IMG/VR virus record: IMGVR_UViG_3300033141_004006
Location: 1-33,066 of that record
Length of the DNA stretch: 33,066 nucleotides
Direction: 5' to 3' (one strand)
Origin: a virus
A program made the translations under genes and the position numbers. Shown here piece by piece: positions 1 through 7,517 of this stretch. The first letter of the stretch is position 1. Each line of letters opens with the position of its first letter. The notes below the pieces were generated by a model. That model was not told the DNA's origin, searched no databases, and was given only the letters and a program-made list of their open reading frames with translations.

Positions 1-8
1 GAAGTAGA

Positions 9-251
9 ATGAGCAAACTTTGGAAAGAACTTAAAGTAAAATCAACCCCATTCAACATCTATTGCCCAAGATGCGCAAAAAAAATAGACGTCAGCAAAAG
101 CTCCATAGATAACTGGGACGAAATCGAAAAAGAACTCAGACGACGAATACCCAAATGCTCACCAGAATTTGGGGAAATAGTTGAGTTCGCACTAGAAGTC
201 CTACAAGGATCATTGTACACCCCAGAAATGCACAAGGAGGAGGGCGAATGA
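9..251 (+). CDS. small CxxC protein, unknown function
   Basis: An 80-residue acidic/basic protein not recognised as any family. A single CPRC knuckle lies at about residues 19-22; no second cysteine pair is visible, so a complete zinc site would need a partner or a dimer. The remainder is predicted helical and charged. The gene begins nine bases into the window, so its upstream context cannot be judged. It ends in an ATGA overlap with the next gene, which suggests translational coupling with the probable small terminase. Function is not inferred. Confidence 0.6.
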   Translation: MSKLWKELKVKSTPFNIYCPRCAKKIDVSKSSIDNWDEIEKELRRRIPKCSPEFGEIVEFALEVLQGSLYTPEMHKEEGE

Positions 252-754
252 AGCAAAACCCTAAGCCTAGCACGCGTAAACCAACCACAACGATTAAAAT
301 TATCGATCAATACAAAGACCTATTCATGCTTCGCGAGCGTCCAGTGTCCAAAACATTCATCGAACGTCTCGCCTCCGACCTAGTACAATGGGCCATCGAT
401 AACGACGACGCTCTCGTACTTACCCAGTTCCTAAACTCTAGAAAAATATCCTCATACACCTTTTATGCCTGGGTCCGCAAATTCCCTAACCTAGAGAGAG
501 CCAAAGACGTAGCCCTAGAGAGCATCGGATGCCGTAGAGAAATAGGCGCCCTTAGACAAAAGCTATCCGTGCCAATGGTAATGTCTCAACAAGCCAAATA
601 CGACCCCTCATGGATGAAACTCGAACGCGAACGCGCCGAACTGAAAGCATCACTCAACGAGAAACATAACCCCGATATCAAATACGTTATTGCACTTGAA
701 GACTTCGGCGAAGAGAACAAGAAACCAACTAACAACCTACCGGAGACTAAATAG
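248..754 (+). CDS. probable terminase small subunit
   Basis: A 168-residue protein that probably recognises phage DNA for packaging. Residues about 60-90 read as a helix-turn-helix followed by the pattern 'TFYAWVRKFPNLERAKDVA', which resembles the DNA-binding segment of many small terminases (S-x-TFyxWlkxxPeF). A helical region (120-140) and a short hydrophobic strand before an acidic tail follow, as in the oligomerisation part of that family. It lies six genes upstream of the large terminase rather than adjacent to it, which weakens the call. The start has GGAGG just upstream, inside the end of the preceding gene. It could instead be another HTH regulator. Confidence 0.45.
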   Translation: MKQNPKPSTRKPTTTIKIIDQYKDLFMLRERPVSKTFIERLASDLVQWAIDNDDALVLTQFLNSRKISSYTFYAWVRKFPNLERAKDVALESIGCRREIGALRQKLSVPMVMSQQAKYDPSWMKLERERAELKASLNEKHNPDIKYVIALEDFGEENKKPTNNLPETK

Positions 755-1134
755 TGCTAAGCAAGACTATTATGGAGATAGAAGGACAACAGGTTAACTT
801 TATTATCCAGCACGACTACGCATCAGTAGGAGCAGCTGATCTAATGAATCTTGATGAAGAAATAACCACTGCGAAGATCATGAAGGCTTTGTGCGCCAGA
901 CTAGGTGCAGGCGGACTCGCAAACTACTTGGAAATCATAGGGCGCGGTAGACTACGTGCGAAACTGATACTACAGGTATATCGATCCGATACGGATAGCT
1001 ATACACGAAGAGATATACAAACTACCGTCTTTAACCTCTCAGTTACTCACAACATAAAGTTCCTTGCCAGCATTATAACAACCCTAATTGAAGAGCTAAA
1101 CAACCTGCCGGAGGAGACCAATGGACCACGTTAA
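754..1134 (+). CDS. hypothetical protein, tandem family member 1
   Basis: A 126-residue protein of unknown function. The GTG start overlaps the TAG stop of the preceding gene by one base, with CGGAG upstream. An in-frame ATG at 772 is an alternative but has no SD. The middle (about residues 40-75) has the pattern KIMKALCARLGAGGLANYL, which resembles the equivalent part of the 120-residue protein at 1587. Secondary structure looks alpha/beta with a C-terminal helix ending in acidic residues. It overlaps the next gene by 14 bases. I see no catalytic motif. Confidence 0.6.
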   Translation: MLSKTIMEIEGQQVNFIIQHDYASVGAADLMNLDEEITTAKIMKALCARLGAGGLANYLEIIGRGRLRAKLILQVYRSDTDSYTRRDIQTTVFNLSVTHNIKFLASIITTLIEELNNLPEETNGPR

Positions 1135-1597
1135 AATTACCATTGTAATGGACGCTGGACACATAGAGACGTGGCACTCAGTATCCCGCATAACTAAGAA
1201 CTCAAAGCCAGCGCAGATCGTAGACATACTACAGTCAGATACTAACGGATTTTTTAGTGACATTATGGGCAAGGTCTATGAAAACAATTGGAGCTGCAGT
1301 GTCAGCACATTTAACAATAAGAAAGTTACACGGGGCACTAGCGCAGGTATCCCAGCAATAAATAACAAGGAGGCAAATTACCTTAAAGTACTTCGCGACT
1401 ACATAAGCACCGCTCTAGATATTCGGTTTAGGCGCAATGGGTTTGAGAAGGTTGGTGAGGACAGAGGCGAGTCGGGGGAAAGCGAAGAAGAGCGAATAGA
1501 ACTACTGCGCCTATTAAGAAAGCGCAGTATAGAATTGGCCGATCTTAAAGAATATAAAACCAGCCTACCTGAGGGGAGGAGAAGAAATGAGGCCTAA
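1121..1597 (+). CDS. hypothetical protein, tandem family member 2
   Basis: A 158-residue protein. Its N-terminal two thirds have the same order of elements as the proteins on either side: a beta hairpin, then a helix (about 30-55), then strands, then a helix. The C-terminal 50 residues are a highly charged, probably helical extension (SEEERIELLRLLRKRSIELA). The start is preceded by GGAGGAG at a good distance. It overlaps the previous gene by 14 bases and the next by 11. The function is not recognised. Confidence 0.6.
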   Translation: MDHVKITIVMDAGHIETWHSVSRITKNSKPAQIVDILQSDTNGFFSDIMGKVYENNWSCSVSTFNNKKVTRGTSAGIPAINNKEANYLKVLRDYISTALDIRFRRNGFEKVGEDRGESGESEEERIELLRLLRKRSIELADLKEYKTSLPEGRRRNEA

Positions 1598-1949
1598 GGA
1601 CATTACTACCTTTACAGCTACAACAAGAGACTCAGTCATAGGGTGGGACGTACAGTTACCGCAAAGCGAAACAATATCGACTAGCCACGCCATGAACAAG
1701 ATTTTTGACATCATTGGTATCGATGGACTCGAAAGCTTCCTTAACGACGCCGTAAGCCAGAGTAAGGCTGTAGACATAATCATCTTCAACGAAGACGGCA
1801 TAGAGCACTCGCTTGAATACGATCCTTTTACCGCTGAGCACGACTACAAGTACGATATAGGAATATCTCTTTTTAGGGATATGTTATCCACGTGCTTACT
1901 CGAGTTCTTGCAGAAGGTTGCATATGAAGAAGAAGCAAATCACGCATAA
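1587..1949 (+). CDS. hypothetical protein, tandem family member 3
   Basis: A 120-residue acidic protein of unknown function. AMNKIFDIIGIDGLESFL (about 35-52) aligns loosely with KIMKALCARLGAGGLANYL of the gene at 754, suggesting divergent tandem paralogues. A GAGGGGAGGAG SD lies within the end of the preceding gene. The gene overlaps its downstream neighbour by 26 bases. No catalytic signature or membrane segment is seen. Confidence 0.6.
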   Translation: MRPKDITTFTATTRDSVIGWDVQLPQSETISTSHAMNKIFDIIGIDGLESFLNDAVSQSKAVDIIIFNEDGIEHSLEYDPFTAEHDYKYDIGISLFRDMLSTCLLEFLQKVAYEEEANHA

Positions 1950-2118
1950 TAACCTAGAGAGTATAGAAGAATCACTTGAGCGCATATCGTGCTCAGTAGC
2001 TCAAATATATGGTGTTTTAGATGCACTACTACAGGAGGTCTCGGCTGAGAAGGAAAGAACCCCCGATGCACCGGGGCCTCCGCCTAGTTTTGATCATGAG
2101 GAGATAGATGGACACTGA
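1924..2118 (+). CDS. small coiled-coil protein, unknown function
   Basis: A 64-residue protein with a predicted helix or coiled coil (LESIEESLERISCSVAQIY) and an acidic, proline-rich tail. I chose ATG 1924 because AGAAGG (1912-1917) lies six bases upstream; the in-frame TTG at 1918 has no SD at a usable distance. The gene overlaps its neighbours on both sides, as expected in a coupled small-gene run. It is unlikely to be a shadow because its SD, spacing and overlap all fit. The role is unknown. Confidence 0.5.
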   Translation: MKKKQITHNNLESIEESLERISCSVAQIYGVLDALLQEVSAEKERTPDAPGPPPSFDHEEIDGH

Positions 2119-2395
2119 TACGCTTATAGTTCTTTTTCTGGTAGCCCAGTTCAAGATTGGTATCTACGCCTTCTGGCGCCTGAGCAAGAGATTGGAGAAG
2201 ATCGAACGCAAGTCTAACGCTTTAAAGAGAGCGATCATGACGCTGCATCAGGAGGAGTTCAGAGAGTTAAACGATTCAATACACAGGATCAACCTAAGCA
2301 TAGCCGATAAGGAGCTCCGACCTCTCGGCTTAGAGGTAATTGACGAAGAAGCGCGCCAGGTGGAGGAAGAGATGTGGTTGGAGCAGGGAAGATAG
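2108..2395 (+). CDS. small membrane protein with coiled coil
   Basis: A 95-residue protein with one N-terminal hydrophobic segment (about 5-23, TLIVLFLVAQFKIGIYAFW), then a basic turn and a long charged helix of about 65 residues likely to form a coiled coil. This architecture is shared by inner-membrane spanins and by small phage membrane proteins of unknown role. Without a lytic enzyme nearby I do not assign a lysis function. GAGGAG at about 2098-2103 precedes the start, which overlaps the upstream gene by 11 bases. Confidence 0.6.
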   Translation: MDTDTLIVLFLVAQFKIGIYAFWRLSKRLEKIERKSNALKRAIMTLHQEEFRELNDSIHRINLSIADKELRPLGLEVIDEEARQVEEEMWLEQGR

Positions 2396-2453
2396 AGATA
2401 AAGTCTTAGCGGGGAGACGAAGATTTTTACAAGTAAAGTATAGGAGATAGAAG

Positions 2454-2990
2454 ATGTACGAGAAAAGTGTTGAAGAGATAGTTGAAGTGATTGGAACATA
2501 CTTGAATAAGTTCATGGTGGTTGCGCTAATAGCTTTAGGGATATATTTAGTTTACCTGGCAATTAGGGGGATTGCCCGGGCTATCGTAGATAGAAGGCTT
2601 GCAGAGTGTGGCTGTGATCTACTTTCCGGAAGTTTCCGCGAGACCCATTTGAGTAACAGGCTGGAAATACAGCGGCAGACGCTTGAACTGGTAGAGCGTG
2701 CCACTATCGATAACATGAAGGATTTGGCAAGGCTTAAGAAGAGCATGGTGCTGGTAGAGGAGAAGGATAATGGTCTTGATGAGCGTATCTTTGAGAAGGT
2801 AAGGGAGGCGGTCAGTGGAAGGGAAAGGGAGTGGTCGGTAGATACGTCGGAAGAGTTAAAGGAGACAGCGGATACTCTTAAGAAGACTGTTGCTAAGCTT
2901 TCAAAGCCAAAGAAGCTCGGCAGGCCAAAGAAAGAAGTGGTTGCTAAGAAGCGTGGTCGTCCAAGGAAGGTTAGGATGGAGAAGAAATAA
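2454..2990 (+). CDS. membrane-anchored coiled-coil protein with two AT-hooks
   Basis: A 178-residue protein in three visible parts. A transmembrane helix lies at about 20-40 (VVALIALGIYLVYLAI). Charged helical or coiled-coil sequence covers about 60-150. A lysine-rich C terminus carries two AT-hook cores, GRPKK at 156-160 and KRGRPRK at 166-172. AT-hooks bind the minor groove of AT-rich DNA, so the protein could tether phage or host DNA to the membrane. The gene has AGGAGA upstream of its ATG and stops eight bases before the large terminase start, so it may be cotranscribed with packaging genes. The function is inference; the domains are visible. Confidence 0.65.
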   Translation: MYEKSVEEIVEVIGTYLNKFMVVALIALGIYLVYLAIRGIARAIVDRRLAECGCDLLSGSFRETHLSNRLEIQRQTLELVERATIDNMKDLARLKKSMVLVEEKDNGLDERIFEKVREAVSGREREWSVDTSEELKETADTLKKTVAKLSKPKKLGRPKKEVVAKKRGRPRKVRMEKK

Positions 2991-2997
2991 GGGAGCA

Positions 2998-4356
2998 ATG
3001 AATCAGCCAATCGAGGTTAAGATACATCTAAATAAGTTTGTACCGAGGGATTATCAGCGTCCCATCTTCAAGGCGTTCTTTGAGGATAGGTTTCGTCGCA
3101 TGGTAATTGTCATGTGTCGACGTGCTGGTAAAGATCTATGTACGTGGAATATCGTCATACGTGAGGCGATAACGCGGCCGGGGGTCTATTATCTTGTGTA
3201 TCCTACCTACTCACAGGGTAAGAAGATCCTCTGGGCGTCTGTCACTATCCAAGGTGAGCGTTTTCTTGACTATATACCTAAGCAACTGATAGAGGCTACA
3301 AACTCTCAGGACATGAAAGTTATCTTGACCAATGGTTCGATCATACAAATTATTGGTTCCGACAATCCAGACAGGATCGTTGGTACTAACCCGCAGGGTG
3401 TTGTCTTTTCGGAGTACGCCCTACAGAATCCACGGATTTATGCCCTCATGTCTCCTATTCTTGCTGCAAACAAGGGATGGGCTATCTTCCAGTCGACTCC
3501 TAGAGGTCGCAATCACTTTTGGGATCTATATCAGTTGGCGCTCAACTCTCCTGATTGGTGGACGTGTAAGTTAGGTCTCAACGAAACACGTCACATAGAT
3601 CCCAATGAGATAGACAGGGAGATAGCCGAGGGCTTGATGTCACCGGACTTGGTACAACAGGAGTATTACGTTTCCTTTGATGCAGGTGTCGAGGGTTCAT
3701 TCTACTGTAAGTACATAGATCGTATGAGGTTGAACAACCAGATAGGCACAGTACCGTGGGAAACTGGCTTTAAAGTGCACACGGCTTGGGACATAGGAGT
3801 TAGGGATTCTACTTCAATCATTTTCTTTCAGACCATAGGCCAAGTTGTCCGTATTATTGACTACTATGAGAAGAATAAGGAAGGGTTAGAGCATTACGTT
3901 AAGTTTGTATTATCTAAGCCCTACACTTATGGGAAGCATATAGCTCCTCATGACATAAAGGTTAAAGAGTTTGGTTCTGGAATGACTAGGATAGAAAAAG
4001 CTAAGAACTTAGGGATTAATTTCACGGTAGCTCCTGACCTTTCGATAATGGATGGTATAGAGTCGGTACGTTCGGCTTTAAGTAAAATATGGATTGACGA
4101 AAGTCAGTGTGCCAAACTGGTTAGGGCGCTTGAGAACTATCGTCAGGAGTACGACGTTAAGCGGCAGGTTTATAAAGATAATCCACTTCATGACAAGTAT
4201 AGTCACGCGGCAGATTGCATGAGATATTTGTGTATAACTTTGCCTAGGACGAGAGATGGTTTATCTTCTGAAGAGCTGGATAGGATGAGGCACGAGGCGA
4301 TGTATGGTAGTGATTCGAAGCTGCCAGAGTTTTTTAGGTCGGGTAATAAATTCTAG
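2998..4356 (+). CDS. terL: terminase large subunit
   Basis: A 452-residue ATPase/nuclease that pumps DNA into the prohead and cuts the concatemer. Walker A is CRRAGKD (40-46), Walker B is VVFSEYA with E139, and the coupling motif is STPRG (166-170). The C-terminal RNase H-like nuclease begins with WDIGVRD (D265, D270) and closes with HDKYSHAADCMRY (D399, D406 region), giving the usual acidic metal site. The start is ATG 2998 with GGGAG just upstream. The reading frame is open back to an ATG at 2890, but those 36 residues overlap the AT-hook gene, are basic low-quality sequence and are not terminase-like. The length is typical of the family. Confidence 0.95.
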   Translation: MNQPIEVKIHLNKFVPRDYQRPIFKAFFEDRFRRMVIVMCRRAGKDLCTWNIVIREAITRPGVYYLVYPTYSQGKKILWASVTIQGERFLDYIPKQLIEATNSQDMKVILTNGSIIQIIGSDNPDRIVGTNPQGVVFSEYALQNPRIYALMSPILAANKGWAIFQSTPRGRNHFWDLYQLALNSPDWWTCKLGLNETRHIDPNEIDREIAEGLMSPDLVQQEYYVSFDAGVEGSFYCKYIDRMRLNNQIGTVPWETGFKVHTAWDIGVRDSTSIIFFQTIGQVVRIIDYYEKNKEGLEHYVKFVLSKPYTYGKHIAPHDIKVKEFGSGMTRIEKAKNLGINFTVAPDLSIMDGIESVRSALSKIWIDESQCAKLVRALENYRQEYDVKRQVYKDNPLHDKYSHAADCMRYLCITLPRTRDGLSSEELDRMRHEAMYGSDSKLPEFFRSGNKF

Positions 4357-4365
4357 GAGGAAAAC

Positions 4366-4611
4366 ATGCAAAGGAAGAAGATATCGGTTATTTTGTTCTG
4401 CATTGTTAGTTCGGTAGTGATGAGCTCGTGCATGAAGACTACAGCTAATGCCATTGGCACGCCGGTGTTGAATAGTTTTAAGACAGGATGGAATTGTCTT
4501 GAAAGTATTTTTAAGGGTATAGGCAATACGGTTAGGGGTAAGCACCGACATACCCACACTAGAAAGTTCTGTGAAGTTCCTCCTGTAGAAGAAGCACCAG
4601 CGGAGAAATAG
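4366..4611 (+). CDS. candidate small lipoprotein
   Basis: An 81-residue exported protein. Basic residues MQRKK precede a hydrophobic stretch and VMSSC, where C22 could be a lipobox cysteine (M at -3 is tolerated but not ideal). The mature part is short, with two more cysteines and a His-rich patch (GKHRHTHTR). AGGAGG lies directly before the start. It is followed without a gap by a one-TM protein. A small lipoprotein next to a small TM protein is the layout of some outer/inner spanin pairs, but their order and sequence give no firm support. Confidence 0.55.
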   Translation: MQRKKISVILFCIVSSVVMSSCMKTTANAIGTPVLNSFKTGWNCLESIFKGIGNTVRGKHRHTHTRKFCEVPPVEEAPAEK

Positions 4612-4857
4612 ATGAGAGTCGGCTCGTTCATGATGTTCTTAATTCTCATGGTTTTCGGTCTGGTGTTATTGGTTTCATCACCAGAAGAGAAAAGTGTTAT
4701 GTCCGAGTCGGCACTTAAGATATTCCGGGTAGTTGATAGACATATAGGGATTTGGTGGGATAAATATATTGGTCCTGATAAATTTTACATAGAGCAAGAT
4801 GATGAGAGTTTTGGTGGGAAGGTAGTGGGCGGCGATCCTGACATATACGAAGATTAA
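4612..4857 (+). CDS. small one-TM membrane protein
   Basis: An 81-residue protein starting immediately after the upstream TAG, with GGAG seven bases before the ATG. Residues about 5-22 are hydrophobic (SFMMFLILMVFGLVLLV) and form an uncleaved anchor or signal. The rest is a small acidic domain with a tryptophan pair (GIWWDKYIG) and an acidic C terminus. It may pair functionally with the preceding lipoprotein-like product. I do not recognise the family. Confidence 0.55.
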   Translation: MRVGSFMMFLILMVFGLVLLVSSPEEKSVMSESALKIFRVVDRHIGIWWDKYIGPDKFYIEQDDESFGGKVVGGDPDIYED

Positions 4858-4882
4858 GCAAGTAGTGTATGATTAGAAGTGT

Positions 4883-5035
4883 GGATATGTCCCACTGTAG
4901 CCAAGTGGTAAGGCGGCCACAAGCGGTAATTACCCCTGGCTTCGGCTAGGTTCGTGGCTTACGCAGTTTATCTCAAAGAGCTGTGTGGGTAAGGGTGACA
5001 CGGGAGGTTCGATTCCTCTCCTTTGGGGCATATCC
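4883..5035 (+). ncRNA. tRNA-like structured RNA, aberrant
   Basis: The parts of a tRNA occur in order, but the whole is not a normal tRNA. A D arm lies at 4900-4914 (GCC AAGTGGTAA GGC), preceded by T8/A9. A five-base-pair stem in the anticodon position pairs GCCAC 4916-4920 with GTGGC 4954-4958, but encloses 33 bases instead of 7, including a UUCG hairpin (CCTGGC 4935-4940 with GCTAGG 4945-4950). A variable-region hairpin follows (4959-4992). A canonical T arm has GGAGG, loop TTCGATT and CCTCT (5003-5019). The ends pair over 12 bp: GGATATGTCCCA 4883-4894 with TGGGGCATATCC 5024-5035, one G-U. There is no CCA and no clear anticodon. It could be an intron-bearing or decayed tRNA, or a tRNA mimic. 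Confidence 0.6.
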
Positions 5036-5095
5036 CAAAGAGTAATGAAGCATCGTGAGTTAGTAATAGTAACTTTCTAAAGTGAGGGTAGTAAG

Positions 5096-7168
5096 ATGCT
5101 TTTCCCCGAATTGGGTCCTCAGTTCTACGAGGAAAACGATAATTCTCTTCTCGCTCGTATGTCTACCTTCTACAAGGACAGCATTACGATCAATCAGTCT
5201 TTTTGGGAGGAAGCTGATATCGACACGAGGTTTGAAGCAGGTGACCAAACGCTGTGGACGGACATGTATGGGCTTGTACCGCAGAACCGTCGACGTAACT
5301 TCAATTTCAACCGCATACGCCGTGTAGTTAACATGATATCTGGCTGGCAGCGTCGTAATAGAAATTCTACGATCGTTACGCCGGTAGAGAATGGAGATTC
5401 TGAAACTTCAGATCAATTTACAAAGATTTTAATGTGGATTAACCAGAGAGAGGGTGTCTTAGATACGATATCTGAGTCCTTTCATGGTTCACTTGTTACA
5501 GGTATGAACCTTTTGCAGGTCTGGGTGGATTACCGCTCCGATCCTGTATCTGGTTCGATCAAGGTAGATAACTGTGCGCACAACACTTTTCTTATTGACC
5601 CCTATTTCAGGAAAAAGGACCTCTCAGATTGCAACGCTATTTGGAAGCGAACATATTTGACTCGTAGAGAGGTCCTTTCTCTCCTCCCCGATCATCACGA
5701 TGAGATCATGTCTCTTCCTTCAAAGGACGACCGTGATGGAAAATTCAACTACATGCCGGAGTCTTATAACGTAGGTACAAAGAACCTTCTTGCGTACGAT
5801 GAGTTCTATTACAAAGATTATCGTAATCAGAAGATGCTCGTTGATACTGAGACCGGCGAAACAATGGAGTGGCGAGTCAATGACGAAGAGAAGCTAAAAG
5901 AGTATTTAAGATTCTATCCTCAGGTGACTGTTATAGAGAGTGACATACCAACAGTTAACATGGCTGTTGTCGTGCAGGGTAAAGTTATGTACGACGGCCC
6001 TAACCCTATAGGTATCGACAAGTATCCATTCGTTCCTGTTTTTGGGTACTATAACCCGCAGATGTCAGATTATGCTTGGCGAATACAGGGTGTTGTTCGA
6101 GGGCTTCGTGACTCACAGTATCTCTATAACAGAAGGAAGGTTATCGAGCTCGATATTCTTGAGAGCCAAATAACCTCTGGGTTCAAGTACAAGATAGATT
6201 CGCTGGTTAACCCCAAAGATGTATTCCTTTCTGGTCAAGGGAGAGGTCTTGCGCTTAAGCAAGATGCCCAGATGACGGACGTTGAACAGATTCTTCCTCC
6301 GCAGATACCTCCTTCAATGATACAGCTTTCAGAGCTCTTAGGTCGTGAGATACAAGAGATATCGGGTGTTAACGAAGAGCTGCTTGGTTCTGCTACGGAC
6401 GACAAGGCTGGGATACTCTCCATGCTTCGTCAAGGTGCGGGCTTAACAACTCTGCAAATCCTGTTTGATCAGTTAGACAGGTCCCAGAAGTTACTCGGTG
6501 GTCTTATGCTAGACATCGTTCAGAACAACTTCACTCCCGGCAAGGTTCAAAACATCATAGAGCAACAACCTACAGACCAGTTCTATAACAAAGCGTTTGG
6601 CAAATACGATGCAGCTGTTGAAGAGGGTGTTAACACAACAACCCAAAGACAGATGCAGTTCACACAGCTTATGAATCTTAAGGAAGCTGGAATTAACATT
6701 CCTGACAGTGTAATTCTTGAGGCTACAACGCTTCAGAACAAGAAGGATCTTGTTGAAGCTGTTGAGCAAGAGAATAAGAGGGCTCAGGAAATGGAACAGG
6801 CTCAAATGCAAGTCCAGATGGAAGAAATTAAGGCTAACATCGAGCTTACTAAGGCTAGAACAGTTGCAGACCAAGGACTTGGAGTTGAAAGATTCAGTCG
6901 TGTTGAAGAGAATGAGGCATTTGCAGTTGAAAGACGTGCAGAGGCTGAAAAGGATCAGGCACAGGGAGTCCTTAACATGGTTAAGGCCATGAAAGAAATA
7001 GAAGATATTGACATAGGCCAGTTGGAGAAGTTAATTAATCTTTCAAGACTGCTTGCTGCCAAAACGGATGATAATGAACCGAGTGCAGTAGGTAGTCCTT
7101 TAGGGTCCGTTGCAAAGGCAATGAGCAGGGCCCAACAGTCAACAAGTGCAAACACCCGAGTAGGTTAG
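5096..7168 (+). CDS. portal protein (P22-like)
   Basis: A 690-residue protein forming the dodecameric DNA channel at the packaging vertex. The N-terminal half has the typical portal pattern of an early helix, 'NRIRRVVNMISGWQRRNR' (about 73-90) and 'DPYFRKKDLSDCNAIWKR'. Later come 'GVVRGLRDSQYLYNRRKV' and the helical 'SGVNEELLGSATDDKAGI' segment found in P22-type portals. Residues about 550-640 form a long charged coiled coil, as in the barrel of P22 gp1 (725 residues). The start has GAGGG about ten bases upstream. It follows the terminase block as expected and precedes the scaffold and capsid genes. Confidence 0.9.
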   Translation: MLFPELGPQFYEENDNSLLARMSTFYKDSITINQSFWEEADIDTRFEAGDQTLWTDMYGLVPQNRRRNFNFNRIRRVVNMISGWQRRNRNSTIVTPVENGDSETSDQFTKILMWINQREGVLDTISESFHGSLVTGMNLLQVWVDYRSDPVSGSIKVDNCAHNTFLIDPYFRKKDLSDCNAIWKRTYLTRREVLSLLPDHHDEIMSLPSKDDRDGKFNYMPESYNVGTKNLLAYDEFYYKDYRNQKMLVDTETGETMEWRVNDEEKLKEYLRFYPQVTVIESDIPTVNMAVVVQGKVMYDGPNPIGIDKYPFVPVFGYYNPQMSDYAWRIQGVVRGLRDSQYLYNRRKVIELDILESQITSGFKYKIDSLVNPKDVFLSGQGRGLALKQDAQMTDVEQILPPQIPPSMIQLSELLGREIQEISGVNEELLGSATDDKAGILSMLRQGAGLTTLQILFDQLDRSQKLLGGLMLDIVQNNFTPGKVQNIIEQQPTDQFYNKAFGKYDAAVEEGVNTTTQRQMQFTQLMNLKEAGINIPDSVILEATTLQNKKDLVEAVEQENKRAQEMEQAQMQVQMEEIKANIELTKARTVADQGLGVERFSRVEENEAFAVERRAEAEKDQAQGVLNMVKAMKEIEDIDIGQLEKLINLSRLLAAKTDDNEPSAVGSPLGSVAKAMSRAQQSTSANTRVG

Positions 7169-7181
7169 AGGTACTTTACCT

Positions 7182-7197
7182 TGACGCGTGGGCGTCA
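7182..7197 (+). terminator. short intergenic hairpin
   Basis: TGACGC (7182-7187) pairs perfectly with GCGTCA (7192-7197) around a GTGG loop, in the 50 bases between the portal stop and the next start. No T-run follows, so it is a weak terminator at best. It may act in mRNA processing or stability, like other U-less hairpins in this window. Confidence 0.3.
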
Positions 7198-7218
7198 GTT
7201 TCCAAGAAAGGGCATATT

Positions 7219-7446
7219 ATGCCAAAGAAGAGATACTACGATAAGAAGATGTCGAAGAGCGATGGCGCAATGATTGGTGGAGCAACAGGGATCGCCAACA
7301 TGCCTACAGAAGTAGTCCAAAAGTACTATCCTAAAGGCGGCGGCTTCCTTCCAGAAAACATCAATGACGGTCTTAGCGGTATAGACAAGCAAGTATCGCG
7401 AGATGAAGGCAAGACAAAGTCTAATCTTTCGCCAACAAAGTATTAA
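7219..7446 (+). CDS. small conserved virion-region protein
   Basis: A 75-residue basic protein. The segment IANMPTEVVQKYYPKGGG and LPENINDGLSGIDKQV gives it a distinctive look, and I recall small proteins of this style next to portals in environmental short-tailed phages, but I cannot name a function. No membrane segment or catalytic motif is seen. AAAGGG lies upstream of the ATG. Its position between portal and scaffold suggests a minor head or packaging role (inference). Confidence 0.6.
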   Translation: MPKKRYYDKKMSKSDGAMIGGATGIANMPTEVVQKYYPKGGGFLPENINDGLSGIDKQVSRDEGKTKSNLSPTKY

Positions 7447-7466
7447 CCTGGCTTCATTACTACTTA

Positions 7467-7501
7467 AGCTGTGGGAGCGCGACAACGGTGTTCCCACAGC
7501 T
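7467..7501 (+). terminator. 10-bp inverted repeat after small gene
   Basis: AGCTGTGGGA (7467-7476) and TCCCACAGCT (7492-7501) are perfect complements around a 15-base loop, 20 bases after the preceding stop. No T-run follows and the SD of the next gene begins a few bases later. The element may attenuate transcription or stabilise or process the mRNA rather than fully terminate. Confidence 0.4.
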
Positions 7502-7517
7502 ACTATAGGAGAAAAAT

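Noticed and set aside
2890-2997. Upstream ATG extension of the large terminase
   Set aside because: It overlaps the AT-hook gene in another frame, encodes basic sequence unlike terminases and has no SD; ATG 2998 has GGGAG.
4261-4649. Two 98-residue minus-strand frames over the terminase end and lipoprotein gene
   Set aside because: Antisense to better-supported genes with SDs; no signal of their own.
4883-5035. Ordinary tRNA gene
   Set aside because: No seven-base anticodon loop, no identifiable anticodon, a poor seven-base-pair acceptor in the canonical position and no CCA.
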